Origin: Hymenobacter sp. H14-R3
GTDB lineage: Bacteria > Bacteroidota > Bacteroidia > Cytophagales > Hymenobacteraceae
Assembly (NCBI RefSeq): GCF_030063445.1
Contig: NZ_JASITD010000002.1
Location: 140,334 to 204,333 of the forward strand
Direction of reading: 5' to 3'
Length of the DNA stretch: 64,000 nt
Shown: piece after piece, positions 43,390 through 52,457 of the stretch
How positions within the stretch are numbered: position 1 is the stretch's first letter
Layout: every line of letters begins with the position of its first letter
Notes under the pieces: generated by a model
Databases searched by the model: none
What the model was told of the DNA's origin: nothing
Seen by the model: the letters and a program-made list of their open reading frames with translations, nothing else
Position numbers and translations under genes: made by a program

Positions 43390-46278
43390 CTACCCCGCCA
43401 GCCGGGGCCGGCGCAGCCACCAGCTACCCAGCCCGACGCCCAGCAGCAGCAGCCACGGCGCATAGTCGTCGAGGGGCACGGCGGTGGCGGTGCTGGGCGG
43501 CGCGGCCTCCTGGGTATCGAGGCTGGCGTTGGCGGCCAGCGTTTGGGCCTGCTTGCGGTAGAGCGCCTGCTTCTGGGCCTGGTTTTCGAGGGCCAGGAAG
43601 GCGGTGAGCGGCGTGAGCAGGCGGCTGCGAAAGCTGGCCTGAATGAAGGCCAGGTGCTGGGCATCGGCGGCGGCGGGGTGCAGCGCCTGCCACTGGGCGT
43701 AGCCGCGCAGCAGCAGCCCGGTTTGCCAGCGCGAGGCCGCGGCGGTGGGCACGGCCAGCGCGGCGGCCGGCTGGCTCAGCACCACGCTGGCGCGGCCGTC
43801 GTTGGGCAGGTACGCGCGGGGCTGCGCGGCCGTAGGCCAGGCCCGCACGCCTGGTTTTGCTTCGGCCTGATTAACAGCATTTTGCACTACCTCGCCCGAA
43901 GCGGCGCGCAGCGAATGCCCGGTAACCTGGCCCTGTGCTTCCAGTATTTTGCCCTCTCCCAGCACCAGAAACGTATCGCCCTCGGGGTAGGCCGCCGCCA
44001 AATCGGCAAAATCGGGGTCGAGCACGGTGCCGGTCAGCGAATCGGTGACCACCACCAGCACCGGGTAGCTGGCGGCGGGGTGCAGTTGGGCCTCGGCCAG
44101 CGTGCGGCGCACGGCCCCGGTGAGGTAGCAGCCGCCCGCATTGGCAAAGCCGTCGAGCTGCTGCCGCCAGTCGGCCCCGGCCGGCACGGGCGTAGCGTAG
44201 GTATTCACGAGCGTGAAGCGGGCCGGCGCAGCGCTCGGGTACTGCGCCATAAAAGTGGTAACCCACTGCTTATAAGCCTCTTTTCGAACCTGCGCCGCCG
44301 CCGACACATCAAGCAGAAAGTGGTAGTAGGGCCGGCGCTGCACCAGCGGTAGCTGCTGCTTGGCCGCCGCGCTCAGGTACACCACCGCCCCGCCGGGCGT
44401 GGCCACTGGCGCGGGGGTGGGGGCCACCAAACCGGGGCGGCCCAGTTGCACCGTTTGCCCGTCAATCAGTAAACTAACGGGCTCTTTGTGCGTGAGTTGC
44501 ACCCCCGTGCGGCGGGGGGTATTTTCCACCACCGGGTACACCTGGAGGCGCAGTTGGTCGGGGCCGGCGTAGGCGAGCAGGCCGGGGTCGCGGCGGTCGT
44601 TTTGGTGCACTATCTGGGTGTAGACCCAGTCGGCGGCTTTCTTTTCGGCCAGAATGCCCGGCTCGCGGCGGCCGTCGATGTCGAGGTAATAATCGCTCAC
44701 CCAGCAGCCGGCCGGCAGCGCAAACGTGGTGCGGTACTCGCCGGCTGGCTGCGCCGGGTTGGGGTTGCCCACCTCCACATCGACCCAGCTCACCCAGGCC
44801 TGCTGGCGGGCATCGTAGGTGCTGCGGGCCGTGAGGTGCCGTAGCGCGGCCGGCGCGGGCGCGGCGGCAGTAGCGGTAAACATGCCTGAATTCCAGGCAT
44901 CTACCCGCGTATCGCCCAGGCCGAACACGCTTTCCAGCGTAGTGAGCTTGCTTTCCGAGAGTAGCAGGTTGTCCAGCACCAGCCAGTTGAAATACGTGGA
45001 GAGAAACGGCTGCTGGCTGCCCATAAACAGGTCGCGGCCGTGGTCTTTGTGCTGGCGCACGGTGGCCAGGGTGCGGGCCAGGGTCGCGGCGTCGAGGTCG
45101 TAGGATTTGGTATAATCGGGGGTGTACACGTAGGCCAGCGCCGCGTGCAGCGTGCGGCGGGCGTGGTAGTAGTCGGCGGTGAGCAGCAGCGGCAGCACGG
45201 TAGCCCCGCCCACCAGCACGGCGCGCGGCACCCAGCGCGCAAAGTGGGGCCGCACGGCCACCACATCCTCGGCCAGCAGGCGCACGTGCACCACCAGCAG
45301 CACCAGCGGCGCAAGCATCAGAAAGCCCGTGCCAATGGCGATAACGGCCAGCAGCGACAGCGGCAAAAACGGTAGAAACACCAGAAAAAAGTAGCACGTG
45401 TAGCCCAGCAACACGCTGCGCGCCCCCAGCAGCGCCAGCCGCCCGGCCGGCCGCGCCGGGGCCGGCAGGCACAGCAGCACCCCGTTGAGCACCGCCAGCC
45501 CGTAGAACCACGGCGTGTTGAAATTACCAAAAATGCCGCTCTGCTTGCCCACGCCCCCCAGCAGCATGCCCGTGTTCACGAGCAAGCCTAACAGAGGTAA
45601 TACTAAGGTAATGAGTACTTTCCAGATAATGGTAAACTCATCGTCGCGGCGCAGACTGAAGAGATAGGCGGCCCGCACCAGAAAAAACAGGAACGTGAGG
45701 GGCCCCACCACCAGCCCGGCCAGCAGCAGCGGCCCATCCAGCCAGGAGCCGTTGACCCAGCTACCCAAAAGCGTGCTCAGCAACCCCAGCACCAGCCACC
45801 CACCCACGGGAATGGCCACCGCCAGCCCCAGGCTGGGCAGCACCGATTGGGGCCGGGCGGCGGGCACGCTGCGCACCACCAGCACCAGCAGGGCATGGGC
45901 CAGGGTGGGCATGAGGAAGGTCCAGACGTAGACGAGCAAATCGGTGGGCACCATCCAGCGCGGAATATCGCGCGGCAGCACCACCTCGCTGCTGCTGGTG
46001 TACCAGGCCAGGTACGCCACGTAGGCCACCAGCGCGGCCCCCGCGTAGCGGCTGCTCAGCGGCAGCCCGCGCCGCCACTGCCAGGCCGCATGCAGCAGCG
46101 TGGCCCCACCCAGGGCCGCCAGCCCCAGCGCTAGCTGCTGCCACACGGCCACACTGGCGGCCGGCAGCAGCGTTTCAATCACCGAAAACTCGCCGTAGCC
46201 TAGCGCCGCCAGCAGCAGCAGCGGCAGGGTATTGAGCAGCAATAGCCATTTGGCATTGAGCAGGTTGTGCATAAGCAA
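43390..46278 (-). CDS. VIT-domain membrane protein with exosortase-type C-terminal signal (XrtN/MSEP-CTERM-like)
   Basis: A 962-residue protein. Residues 1-385 hold about ten membrane helices. Then comes a VIT (inter-alpha-trypsin inhibitor) domain, recognised by '[22 protein letters not shown]', '[20 protein letters not shown]' and '[20 protein letters not shown]' (about 510-600). A VWA-like region follows ('[13 protein letters not shown]'). The tail '[15 protein letters not shown]' then 'RRPR' has the motif-helix-basic plan of exosortase substrates. The closest families I know are the XrtN system VIT proteins and the MSEP-CTERM proteins of Bacteroidota. No exosortase gene is found in the window. 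Confidence 0.72.
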   Translation of the reverse strand: MLMHNLLNAKWLLLLNTLPLLLLAALGYGEFSVIETLLPAASVAVWQQLALGLAALGGATLLHAAWQWRRGLPLSSRYAGAALVAYVAYLAWYTSSSEVVLPRDIPRWMVPTDLLVYVWTFLMPTLAHALLVLVVRSVPAARPQSVLPSLGLAVAIPVGGWLVLGLLSTLLGSWVNGSWLDGPLLLAGLVVGPLTFLFFLVRAAYLFSLRRDDEFTIIWKVLITLVLPLLGLLVNTGMLLGGVGKQSGIFGNFNTPWFYGLAVLNGVLLCLPAPARPAGRLALLGARSVLLGYTCYFFLVFLPFLPLSLLAVIAIGTGFLMLAPLVLLVVHVRLLAEDVVAVRPHFARWVPRAVLVGGATVLPLLLTADYYHARRTLHAALAYVYTPDYTKSYDLDAATLARTLATVRQHKDHGRDLFMGSQQPFLSTYFNWLVLDNLLLSESKLTTLESVFGLGDTRVDAWNSGMFTATAAAPAPAALRHLTARSTYDARQQAWVSWVDVEVGNPNPAQPAGEYRTTFALPAGCWVSDYYLDIDGRREPGILAEKKAADWVYTQIVHQNDRRDPGLLAYAGPDQLRLQVYPVVENTPRRTGVQLTHKEPVSLLIDGQTVQLGRPGLVAPTPAPVATPGGAVVYLSAAAKQQLPLVQRRPYYHFLLDVSAAAQVRKEAYKQWVTTFMAQYPSAAPARFTLVNTYATPVPAGADWRQQLDGFANAGGCYLTGAVRRTLAEAQLHPAASYPVLVVVTDSLTGTVLDPDFADLAAAYPEGDTFLVLGEGKILEAQGQVTGHSLRAASGEVVQNAVNQAEAKPGVRAWPTAAQPRAYLPNDGRASVVLSQPAAALAVPTAAASRWQTGLLLRGYAQWQALHPAAADAQHLAFIQASFRSRLLTPLTAFLALENQAQKQALYRKQAQTLAANASLDTQEAAPPSTATAVPLDDYAPWLLLLGVGLGSWWLRRPRLAG

Positions 46279-46353
46279 AGGCTAATAAAACGGTGAATAA
46301 GTGGCGGCACCGCCGCCGCACGCCGCCAGCAACGGCGGCAGCAACCCGGCCGG

Positions 46354-46385
46354 CAAAGGTATTGTAAAGAACTTTGTAATTCAAA
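46354..46385 (-). promoter_or_regulatory. Near-consensus promoter of the VIT-protein gene
   Basis: Minus strand: -33 TTTG (46382-46385), 20-base spacer, -7 TACCTTTG (46354-46361). Spacing and both boxes fit the Bacteroidota sigma-factor consensus. The start codon is at 46278, leaving a leader of about 70 bases. Confidence 0.65.
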
Positions 46386-46509
46386 GTAAATTTAGCAAAA
46401 AGCTTGCTTTCAAGTGATTTTGGGCGGGTGCCAAGCGATTTTCCTGCCTGGCTGTTCTACTGCTTCGCGGTAGCAGGCTTTGCGCAGCTGGCCGCCCCTC
46501 GTTTTTTCT

Positions 46510-47652
46510 ATGCTCTCCGAACCTACCTACCTGGCCGCCCGCATGGTGGCCCCCGCCCTCGAAGCTCACTTTGCCCAGCACCGCACCGACGCCGCGCAAC
46601 TAGGCGGCCCGCCCCTGCCCCCACCCCCGCCGGCGGCGCTGCTCGAAGCCATCATCGACGTGGCGTTTTGGGCCAGCCTGCGGCGCGAGGAGGGCCGCCC
46701 GCCCCGCATTTCGCTGGCGCTGCTGGAGCCCGAGGCGGCCGGGCAGCCGCTGCTGTTTGGGCACCGGCTGCGCCTCACACCGCAGGTACTCATCAAGTTA
46801 GCGCCGGCCGTGGAGCATCCCGGCATTCACCTGGGGGTGAGCTTCGACGCGGAGGGTCTCTACATCTGGGGCACGGCCAGCCAGGTGCCGCCGGTGTGCT
46901 TTGTGCTGGAAGTGGTGGAGCCGGGCCTGCTGGTGGCCAAGCACCGCCGGGCCGATGGCTTTGGCAAGTTCATCAACGTGGCCGTGCTGCGGGGCGACCA
47001 GATAAGGGTGGTGGACGAGGATACCATGGGCCTGGCCGACTACCCCACACTGCGCGAGTCGCTGCCCGCCATTCCGTGCCCGGCCACCGCGCCCGGCGGC
47101 CGGTCGGTAGATGTGCTGCTGGAGCTGGCCCGCGCCATGCGCGCCCACGGCCGCGGCGGCCTGCTGCTGTTGCTGCCACCCGGCTCGGAGGCGTGGCGGG
47201 CCTCGGTGGTGCAGCCGCTGGGCTACCCCGTGGTGCCGGCCTTCGCGGGCATCGCCGACCTGCTCACCGGCGCCGACCGCAGCCACCGCGACTGGCAGGA
47301 GAACCTGCTGGATGCCATTGAGATAGTGGGTGGCTATACCGCCGTAGACGGGGCCACCGTGCTCACCCGCGACTACAAGCTGCTGGCCTTTGGGGCCAAA
47401 GTAACCCGCCGCACCGACGGCACCTCAGTAGAGGAAATCGTGCTCACCGAGCCCGTGGTGGGCAGCAGCGCCACCACCCTGCACCCCGCCAAAAACGGCG
47501 GCACCCGCCACCTGGCCGCCGCCCAGTTTGTGCACGACCAGCACGACGCGGTGTCGCTGGTAGCCTCGCAGGACGGCAATTTCACGGTCTTCTCGTGGTC
47601 GGAAGCGCTGGGCCGGGTGCACGCCCACCGCATCGACGTGCTGCTGCTGTGA
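46510..47652 (+). CDS. DACNV-like sensor plus DAC-like nucleotide-binding protein
   Basis: A 380-residue protein from the ATG at 46510. The N-terminal 200 residues resemble the predicted sensor domain DACNV of Bacteroidota. The C-terminal part has the landmarks of diadenylate cyclase (DAC/DisA_N) domains: 'TAVDGATVLT' (DGA at 280-282) and 'GGTRHLAAAQ' (331-339), followed by 'HDAVSLVASQDGNFTVF'. In active cyclases the second motif is R-H-R; here it is R-H-L, so catalysis by this protein is doubtful and ligand binding is possible. It is convergent with the next gene and divergent from the VIT protein. Confidence 0.72.
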   Translation: MLSEPTYLAARMVAPALEAHFAQHRTDAAQLGGPPLPPPPPAALLEAIIDVAFWASLRREEGRPPRISLALLEPEAAGQPLLFGHRLRLTPQVLIKLAPAVEHPGIHLGVSFDAEGLYIWGTASQVPPVCFVLEVVEPGLLVAKHRRADGFGKFINVAVLRGDQIRVVDEDTMGLADYPTLRESLPAIPCPATAPGGRSVDVLLELARAMRAHGRGGLLLLLPPGSEAWRASVVQPLGYPVVPAFAGIADLLTGADRSHRDWQENLLDAIEIVGGYTAVDGATVLTRDYKLLAFGAKVTRRTDGTSVEEIVLTEPVVGSSATTLHPAKNGGTRHLAAAQFVHDQHDAVSLVASQDGNFTVFSWSEALGRVHAHRIDVLLL

Positions 47653-47668
47653 GCCGGCAAGCGTGCGC

Positions 47669-48283
47669 TTAGCCATGAAATAGCTTGTGCCGCTTAATGG
47701 CCCGGCCCTGCCGCAGCCGCCCCGCGTGGTAGAGCGTGGGCACGTCGCTGGCCCAGGTCTTCAGTACCAATAAGATACCTACTATTTCGAGCCGCGATAG
47801 TACGCCCACCCAAAAGCACAGCTGAAACAGCCAGCCCGATTGGCAGCTCAGGCAAACCTGCACCAGCGTGGCCAGCGACACCAGTACCCAGCCTTTGGCC
47901 GCGAAGGAATGGGTAGCTACTTCCTTGCGAAATTTCAAAAAAGAAACCGCGTAGGTCAAGGCTTCCAACCCTAGCAATATACTGAGCTGCAAGCTATTCG
48001 CAGCAAAGAAGCCGGAGCAGGCTACGTACGTGGCCCCCACTACCAGCAGCCAGAATACCTGGTCGATAGTAGAATCGAGCCGCCGCAGGCGCTGCGTCGA
48101 AATACCCAGCTGCCGGGCCACCACGCCGTCGAACACGTCGGTGAGCACGGCCACCACCAACAGCCCGATGGCAAGGGGGCCGTAGTGTGGAACGTGGTAG
48201 CAACTGAGCCCCACCAGCAAAATACCGATAAGCAAGCGGCTGTAAATCAGCCCTATCGGGATTTTGCTGGTGAAGCTGCGCAT
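47669..48283 (-). CDS. CDP-alcohol phosphatidyltransferase-family membrane enzyme
   Basis: A 204-residue membrane protein with five or six helices. The signature D-x-x-D-G-x-x-A-R is present in 'LTDVFDGVVARQLG', and the second pair in 'RRLDSTIDQVFW', with both late aspartates; the usual glycine four residues before the third aspartate is leucine. Such enzymes move a phosphoalcohol from a CDP-linked donor. Substrates unknown. It has its own promoter-like box six bases upstream of the ATG and lies 16 bases behind the 47652 stop in convergent orientation. Confidence 0.85.
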   Translation of the reverse strand: MRSFTSKIPIGLIYSRLLIGILLVGLSCYHVPHYGPLAIGLLVVAVLTDVFDGVVARQLGISTQRLRRLDSTIDQVFWLLVVGATYVACSGFFAANSLQLSILLGLEALTYAVSFLKFRKEVATHSFAAKGWVLVSLATLVQVCLSCQSGWLFQLCFWVGVLSRLEIVGILLVLKTWASDVPTLYHAGRLRQGRAIKRHKLFHG

Positions 48284-48288
48284 GGGTC

Positions 48289-48296
48289 CAAAGCTA
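48289..48296 (-). promoter_or_regulatory. -7 box five bases before the CDP-alcohol transferase start
   Basis: Minus-strand TAGCTTTG fits TAnnTTTG. It is between the mutS2 stop and this gene's ATG, suggesting an independent leaderless transcript. Confidence 0.5.
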
Positions 48297-48298
48297 CA

Positions 48299-50737
48299 TT
48301 ACTTAAGCACGGCCAGCGTTACGCCGTCGCCGCCGCGGTCGGCGTGGTCGTCGCCCACGCTGGCCACGGTGCGGGTGCGGCGCAGGTAGTCGCGGGCCAC
48401 CTGGCGCAGCACGCCGTTGCCGCGCCCGTGCAGGATTTTCACCTCCGGAATGCCCAGCATCACGGCATCGTCCACGAAGCTCATGAGCTTGGTGAGGGCA
48501 TCTTCGGCGCGCTCGCCGCGCAGGTCGAGGGTGGGGCTGAAGCTGGCCATGCGCCCGGTGATGTCGAGGCTGGGGCCGCCGCTGTTGGCGGCGGCCGTCT
48601 TGCGGGCAACTTGCTCACGCTCACGGGCTTCGGCCCGGCTCAGCTTTTCGAGCTGGGCCACTTTCACCAGGGTTTTCATGCCGCCGAAGAGCACTTCGGC
48701 GGTCTTGCCCTTCACGCTCACCACCTCACCGTGGCCGTCCTGGCCCAGGATGGCCACGCGGTCGCCGGCTAGCAGGCTGCCGGCCTCGGCCAGCTCGCGG
48801 GTGGGGCGGGCCCGGGGCGGCTCGGTTTGCAGCTCCTGGCGCACGAAGGTTTCGAGGGTCGAGCGGGCCTGCTTGGTAGTTTCCTTATCGGCCTGGCTGC
48901 GGCGAATCTCGGTGATGGTGGATTCGATTTGCTGGTTGGCCGTTTGCAACAGCTTCTTGGCCTGCTGCTTGGCTTCGCGCAAGGTTTCGCTACGGGTGTC
49001 GTCGAGGTGCTTCTTGAGGTCCAGGTATTCCTGGGTGAACTTGCGGAGGCCGTTTTGCAGCTTCTCGGTTTCGCGGAGCTTGGTTTCGAGCTCGGTTTTG
49101 TCCTTTTCAAGGCCTTCGAGCAGGCGGTCGTAGCGGATTTTATCCTTGCCCACCAGCTGGGTAGCGCGCTCCACGAGCTGCCGGGGCAGGCCAATTTTGC
49201 GGGCAATCTCGATGGCAAACGACGAGCCCGGCTTGCCAATTTCGAGGCGATAGAGCGGTTGCAGGCGCTCGGGGTCGTAGCGCATGGCACCGTTCACGAG
49301 GCCGTCGGTTTTCTCGGCGAAGTTCTTGAGGTTGGTGTAGTGCGTGGTAATCACCCCAAAAGCGCGGGCCTGGTTGAGCTGCTCCAGCACGGCTTCGGCA
49401 ATGGCCCCGCCCAGACTGGGCTCGGTGCCGGTGCCAAATTCGTCAATCAGGATGAGGCTTTTCTTGTTGGCCACGGTCACGAACTGCTTCATGGCCAGCA
49501 GGTGCGACGAATACGTACTAAGGTCATTCTCAATACTTTGCTCATCGCCAATGTCGAGCAGAATATCCTCAAACATGCCGGCCTCCGAGTAGTCATCGCA
49601 CGGAATAAGCAGGCCGCATTGCAGCATGTACTGCACCAAGCCCACCGTTTTGAGGGCCACCGACTTGCCGCCCGCGTTGGGCCCCGAAATAACCAGCACG
49701 CGGCGCTCGGGCGTTAGCTCCAGGTCGAGCGGCACCACTTCGCGCTTCTCGGCATCCTTGCCGGCGGCCTTGTTTTGCTCCTTAAACGTGAGCGTGAGCA
49801 CCGGGTGGCGCACGCCGCGCCACCGAATGAGCGGCTTGCTACTGAGCTCGGGCAGTTGGGCATCGAGCTCGCGGGCCAGCCGCGCCTTAGCCCGGATAAA
49901 GTCGAGCAGGCCCAGGTAGCCGTAGGCCTTGCGCAGGTCGGGCAGGTGGGGGCGCAACTGGTCGGTGAGGCTGGTGAGAATGCGAATCAGCTCGCGCTGA
50001 TAGGCGTTTTCGAGGTCTTTGATGTCGTTGTTGGACTCAAATACTTCCGAGGGCTCAATGAACACCGTCTGGCCCGAGGCCGACTCGTCGTGGATGAGGC
50101 CGCGCACGCGGCGCTTGTGCTCGGCAATCACGGGCAGCACCAGGCGGCCACCGCGGATGGTGGGCTCGGCATCGCCCGGAATCCAGCCCTCCGATTTGGC
50201 ATGGCGCAGCACGCTGGCAATCTGCTTGCGCAGCTGGCCCTGGCGCTGAATGAGCTGCTGGCGCACCTGGCGCAGCAGCGGCGAGGCATCGTCGCGCACC
50301 AGGCCGTCGTCGTCCACCACCTTGTCCATGGCGGCCAGCAGGTTGCGGTCGGCCTGAATGCCGATGCCCAGCAGGCGTAGGTTGGGATACAGGTTATCGG
50401 CGGCCTGGGTGAAAAACGTGAGCGCCGAGCGAATAGTACGCAGGCTCATCTTCACCTCAAAAAACGCGGCCGCATCGAGGTAAGCCCCTGGCAGCGAGGC
50501 CCTTTTGAGATGCACCGTGACATCGTAGTAATACGCGCCCGGAAACTCGCTGCCGCCGGCCAGCAGCTGCCGAAACTCGTCGGTTTGGGCCAGCAGCTTG
50601 CTGAGCTGCTCGTGCTGGGTGATAAACTGCATGTTGGCCACGTGCTGCCGGCCCAGGGCCGAGAGGCAGAGCTGCTCCAGCAGCTCGCGCAGGGTGGTGA
50701 AGCCAATTTTGGCCTCAAAGTTTTGGGGTACTAACAA
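48299..50737 (-). CDS. mutS2: Endonuclease MutS2
   Basis: An 812-residue ATPase/endonuclease. It starts with TTG at 50737. The MutS core is present with Walker A 'GPNAGGKS' (352-359), 'ILIDEFGTGTEPSLGGA' (Walker B), 'ITTHYTNLKNFA' and the long coiled-coil (about 515-640). The C-terminal Smr nuclease domain is seen in 'LDLRGERAEDALTKLMSFVDDAVMLG' and 'ILHGRGNGVLRQ'. MutS2 suppresses homologous recombination and, in some bacteria, rescues collided ribosomes. It appears complete. Confidence 0.96.
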   Translation of the reverse strand: MLVPQNFEAKIGFTTLRELLEQLCLSALGRQHVANMQFITQHEQLSKLLAQTDEFRQLLAGGSEFPGAYYYDVTVHLKRASLPGAYLDAAAFFEVKMSLRTIRSALTFFTQAADNLYPNLRLLGIGIQADRNLLAAMDKVVDDDGLVRDDASPLLRQVRQQLIQRQGQLRKQIASVLRHAKSEGWIPGDAEPTIRGGRLVLPVIAEHKRRVRGLIHDESASGQTVFIEPSEVFESNNDIKDLENAYQRELIRILTSLTDQLRPHLPDLRKAYGYLGLLDFIRAKARLARELDAQLPELSSKPLIRWRGVRHPVLTLTFKEQNKAAGKDAEKREVVPLDLELTPERRVLVISGPNAGGKSVALKTVGLVQYMLQCGLLIPCDDYSEAGMFEDILLDIGDEQSIENDLSTYSSHLLAMKQFVTVANKKSLILIDEFGTGTEPSLGGAIAEAVLEQLNQARAFGVITTHYTNLKNFAEKTDGLVNGAMRYDPERLQPLYRLEIGKPGSSFAIEIARKIGLPRQLVERATQLVGKDKIRYDRLLEGLEKDKTELETKLRETEKLQNGLRKFTQEYLDLKKHLDDTRSETLREAKQQAKKLLQTANQQIESTITEIRRSQADKETTKQARSTLETFVRQELQTEPPRARPTRELAEAGSLLAGDRVAILGQDGHGEVVSVKGKTAEVLFGGMKTLVKVAQLEKLSRAEAREREQVARKTAAANSGGPSLDITGRMASFSPTLDLRGERAEDALTKLMSFVDDAVMLGIPEVKILHGRGNGVLRQVARDYLRRTRTVASVGDDHADRGGDGVTLAVLK

Positions 50738-50864
50738 ATCGAATACGAGCGGGAATAGGGACTGACTGGCCGCGAAGGTAAAACAGCAAAGGGGGCCGGA
50801 AGATTCGGCGCAAGCAGTGTTTTCACCGGGTACGCAGTGGGTTTCGCAGCAGAAACGCAGCGGC

Positions 50865-50981
50865 TCAGGGATTGCACCGGGATATCAGCACGGCGGCGAT
50901 AGCTACAGCCACCAGCGCGCCTAGGCGCAGGGCCATAAATACCCAGGCGGGCAGCTCGGGGCGTTTGGAGTTTTTGAACAT
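50865..50981 (-). CDS. 38-residue single-helix membrane peptide
   Basis: An ATG-started frame of 38 codons upstream of mutS2, same strand. The peptide begins 'MFKNSKRPELPAWVFMALR' and continues into a hydrophobic helix 'LGALVAVAIAAVLIS' with the tail 'RCNP'. Positive-then-hydrophobic layout and GC-rich third codon positions suggest a real small membrane protein. Nothing else is seen in the 317 bases between the start of mutS2 and the next gene. Confidence 0.5.
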   Translation of the reverse strand: MFKNSKRPELPAWVFMALRLGALVAVAIAAVLISRCNP

Positions 50982-51054
50982 GAATACGTGTATGTGGGAA
51001 ATAGTAGAACGCTACCCTGTTGACAATTACGCTACGTCGTTGAAGCTCGTATTT

Positions 51055-51435
51055 TTATGCTGATGTGTCTGGGCCAGTTGAGTTATGTAACGCCAGCCAT
51101 AACAGATTGAATGCCTGTGTATCTGCTGCTTCGTATTGGGCCTCGGTAAATACACGGCCTGAATCGGTCCACAGCCCCATATTCCGGTCAGAGGGTGCGT
51201 AAAGAATAGGTTTACCACATGCGTCAAACCCAATCTCTCGTTCCGCCTGACCAGTGTCTTCCTCTACTTCGATAAGCCAATAAGCTACCTCGGCCAGTTT
51301 CTTATGGTAGTCAGGACTGCCCATGGGAACCCACCAGAACACGGCTTGCAACAAAGTACCCACCACCTTTTCGGTCAGCGAGTACGCTATTTTATTGGTA
51401 GGCTGCTCTATCAGCTTGATAATAGTTGTTGGCAT
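51055..51435 (-). CDS. Hypothetical protein, low-GC
   Basis: A 126-residue soluble protein with a strand-helix mix ('AYSLTEKVVGTLLQAVFWWVP', 'AEVAYWLIEVEEDTG', 'REIGFDACGKPILYAPSDRNMGLWTDSG', 'FTEAQYEAADTQAFNLLW'). I recognise no family. Its base composition is visibly lower in GC than neighbours, like the 55815 gene, which suggests recent transfer. It could be an immunity-type or orphan protein. Confidence 0.65.
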   Translation of the reverse strand: MPTTIIKLIEQPTNKIAYSLTEKVVGTLLQAVFWWVPMGSPDYHKKLAEVAYWLIEVEEDTGQAEREIGFDACGKPILYAPSDRNMGLWTDSGRVFTEAQYEAADTQAFNLLWLALHNSTGPDTSA

Positions 51436-51551
51436 CTCCCCTTTTTACCAGCGTGGAGCAATTGACCGCGCATCAAGGCACTTAATAAGCTATCCAAATA
51501 GGTCTTGGGCGAGCTGCCCGATATCTATTTAACGTATTGATTATCAAAACA

Positions 51552-52310
51552 TTATCCTACACCCTCCCCAAACAGCGCGAAGTCGTACTTCACCGGGTCG
51601 TTGGGGTCGAGCAGGCGCAGGTTGGCGGTGAGTTCCTCGGCGGCGGGCCAGTCTACTTTATCACGTTTCAGTAACCCCAAAAGGCGCGCCTGGCGCTCCA
51701 CGTGCACGTCGATGGGGCAGATTAACTCACTGGGCGAGAGGCGCGTCCAGAGGCCGAAATCGACGCCGTTGGTGTCGCGGCGCACCAGCCAGCGCAGGTA
51801 CATGTTGAGGCGCTTGCAGGCCGAGTTGCGGGCGGGCGTGGCCACGTGCTTGCGGGTGCGGGTGGGCGCGTCGGGCAGGCTGAAAAACAGGTCGTGGAAG
51901 TTGATGAGCCGCTCGCGCATAGTTGTGCCGCGTAAGAAGGCGTCTTCCAGCGAGTTATGCGTTTCGTAGAACCAGCGCAGCCAGTGCACGAAGTACAGCA
52001 GGTCGGTATCGCAGAAGGTGCGGTGGCAAAACTTGAGCAGCCGCTTGAGGTCGTCGTCCTGGTGCTGGGTTACGAACTGGTAGGGCGCATCGTCCATGCG
52101 CGTCATCAGCTCGGCGGTTTTTTTGAGGATGGTGGGGCGCTGGCCCCAGGCCAGCAGCGCGGCAAAGAGCCCGCTGATTTCGATATCCTGCAACTGGCTG
52201 AACCGGTGCGGAATGCTGACCGGGTCTTTCAGCAGAAACTCGGGCTGGTTGTACTGGTTAGCGCGCGCATCGAGGAGGATGCGCAACTCGTTAATCTTTA
52301 GGTTATCCAT
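51552..52310 (-). CDS. TIGR02757-family protein
   Basis: A 252-residue protein of the conserved family TIGR02757 (DUF2400). Visible signatures: 'DPVSIPHRFSQLQDIEISGLFAALLAWGQRPTILKK', 'FYETHNSLEDAF', and 'LNMYLRWLVRRD-NGVDFGLW' towards the end with 'DVHVERQARLLGLL'. The last stretch resembles the helix-hairpin-helix region of the 8-oxoguanine or endonuclease III glycosylases, which is why some annotate it as an HhH-GPD relative. Function unproven. Confidence 0.9.
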   Translation of the reverse strand: MDNLKINELRILLDARANQYNQPEFLLKDPVSIPHRFSQLQDIEISGLFAALLAWGQRPTILKKTAELMTRMDDAPYQFVTQHQDDDLKRLLKFCHRTFCDTDLLYFVHWLRWFYETHNSLEDAFLRGTTMRERLINFHDLFFSLPDAPTRTRKHVATPARNSACKRLNMYLRWLVRRDTNGVDFGLWTRLSPSELICPIDVHVERQARLLGLLKRDKVDWPAAEELTANLRLLDPNDPVKYDFALFGEGVG

Positions 52311-52329
52311 TTGTGTATCAGCCTCAAAA

Positions 52330-52432
52330 AGAACGTCATGCCGAGTTTACCGAAGCATCGCTACCGCGCCTTTTGAGTTGGTAACTCCAGTGGCGCGGTA
52401 GTAATGCTTCGACAAGCCCAGTATGACGTTCT
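52330..52432. repeat. Family A hairpin repeat (degenerate copy)
   Basis: Arms 52330-52370 and 52392-52432, with about seven mismatches; core GAACGTCATGCCGAG at the left end and TATGACGTTC at the right end. It lies between two same-strand genes. Confidence 0.7.
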
Positions 52433-52457
52433 ACTAGCTTTAATAATTCCGCGGGCC

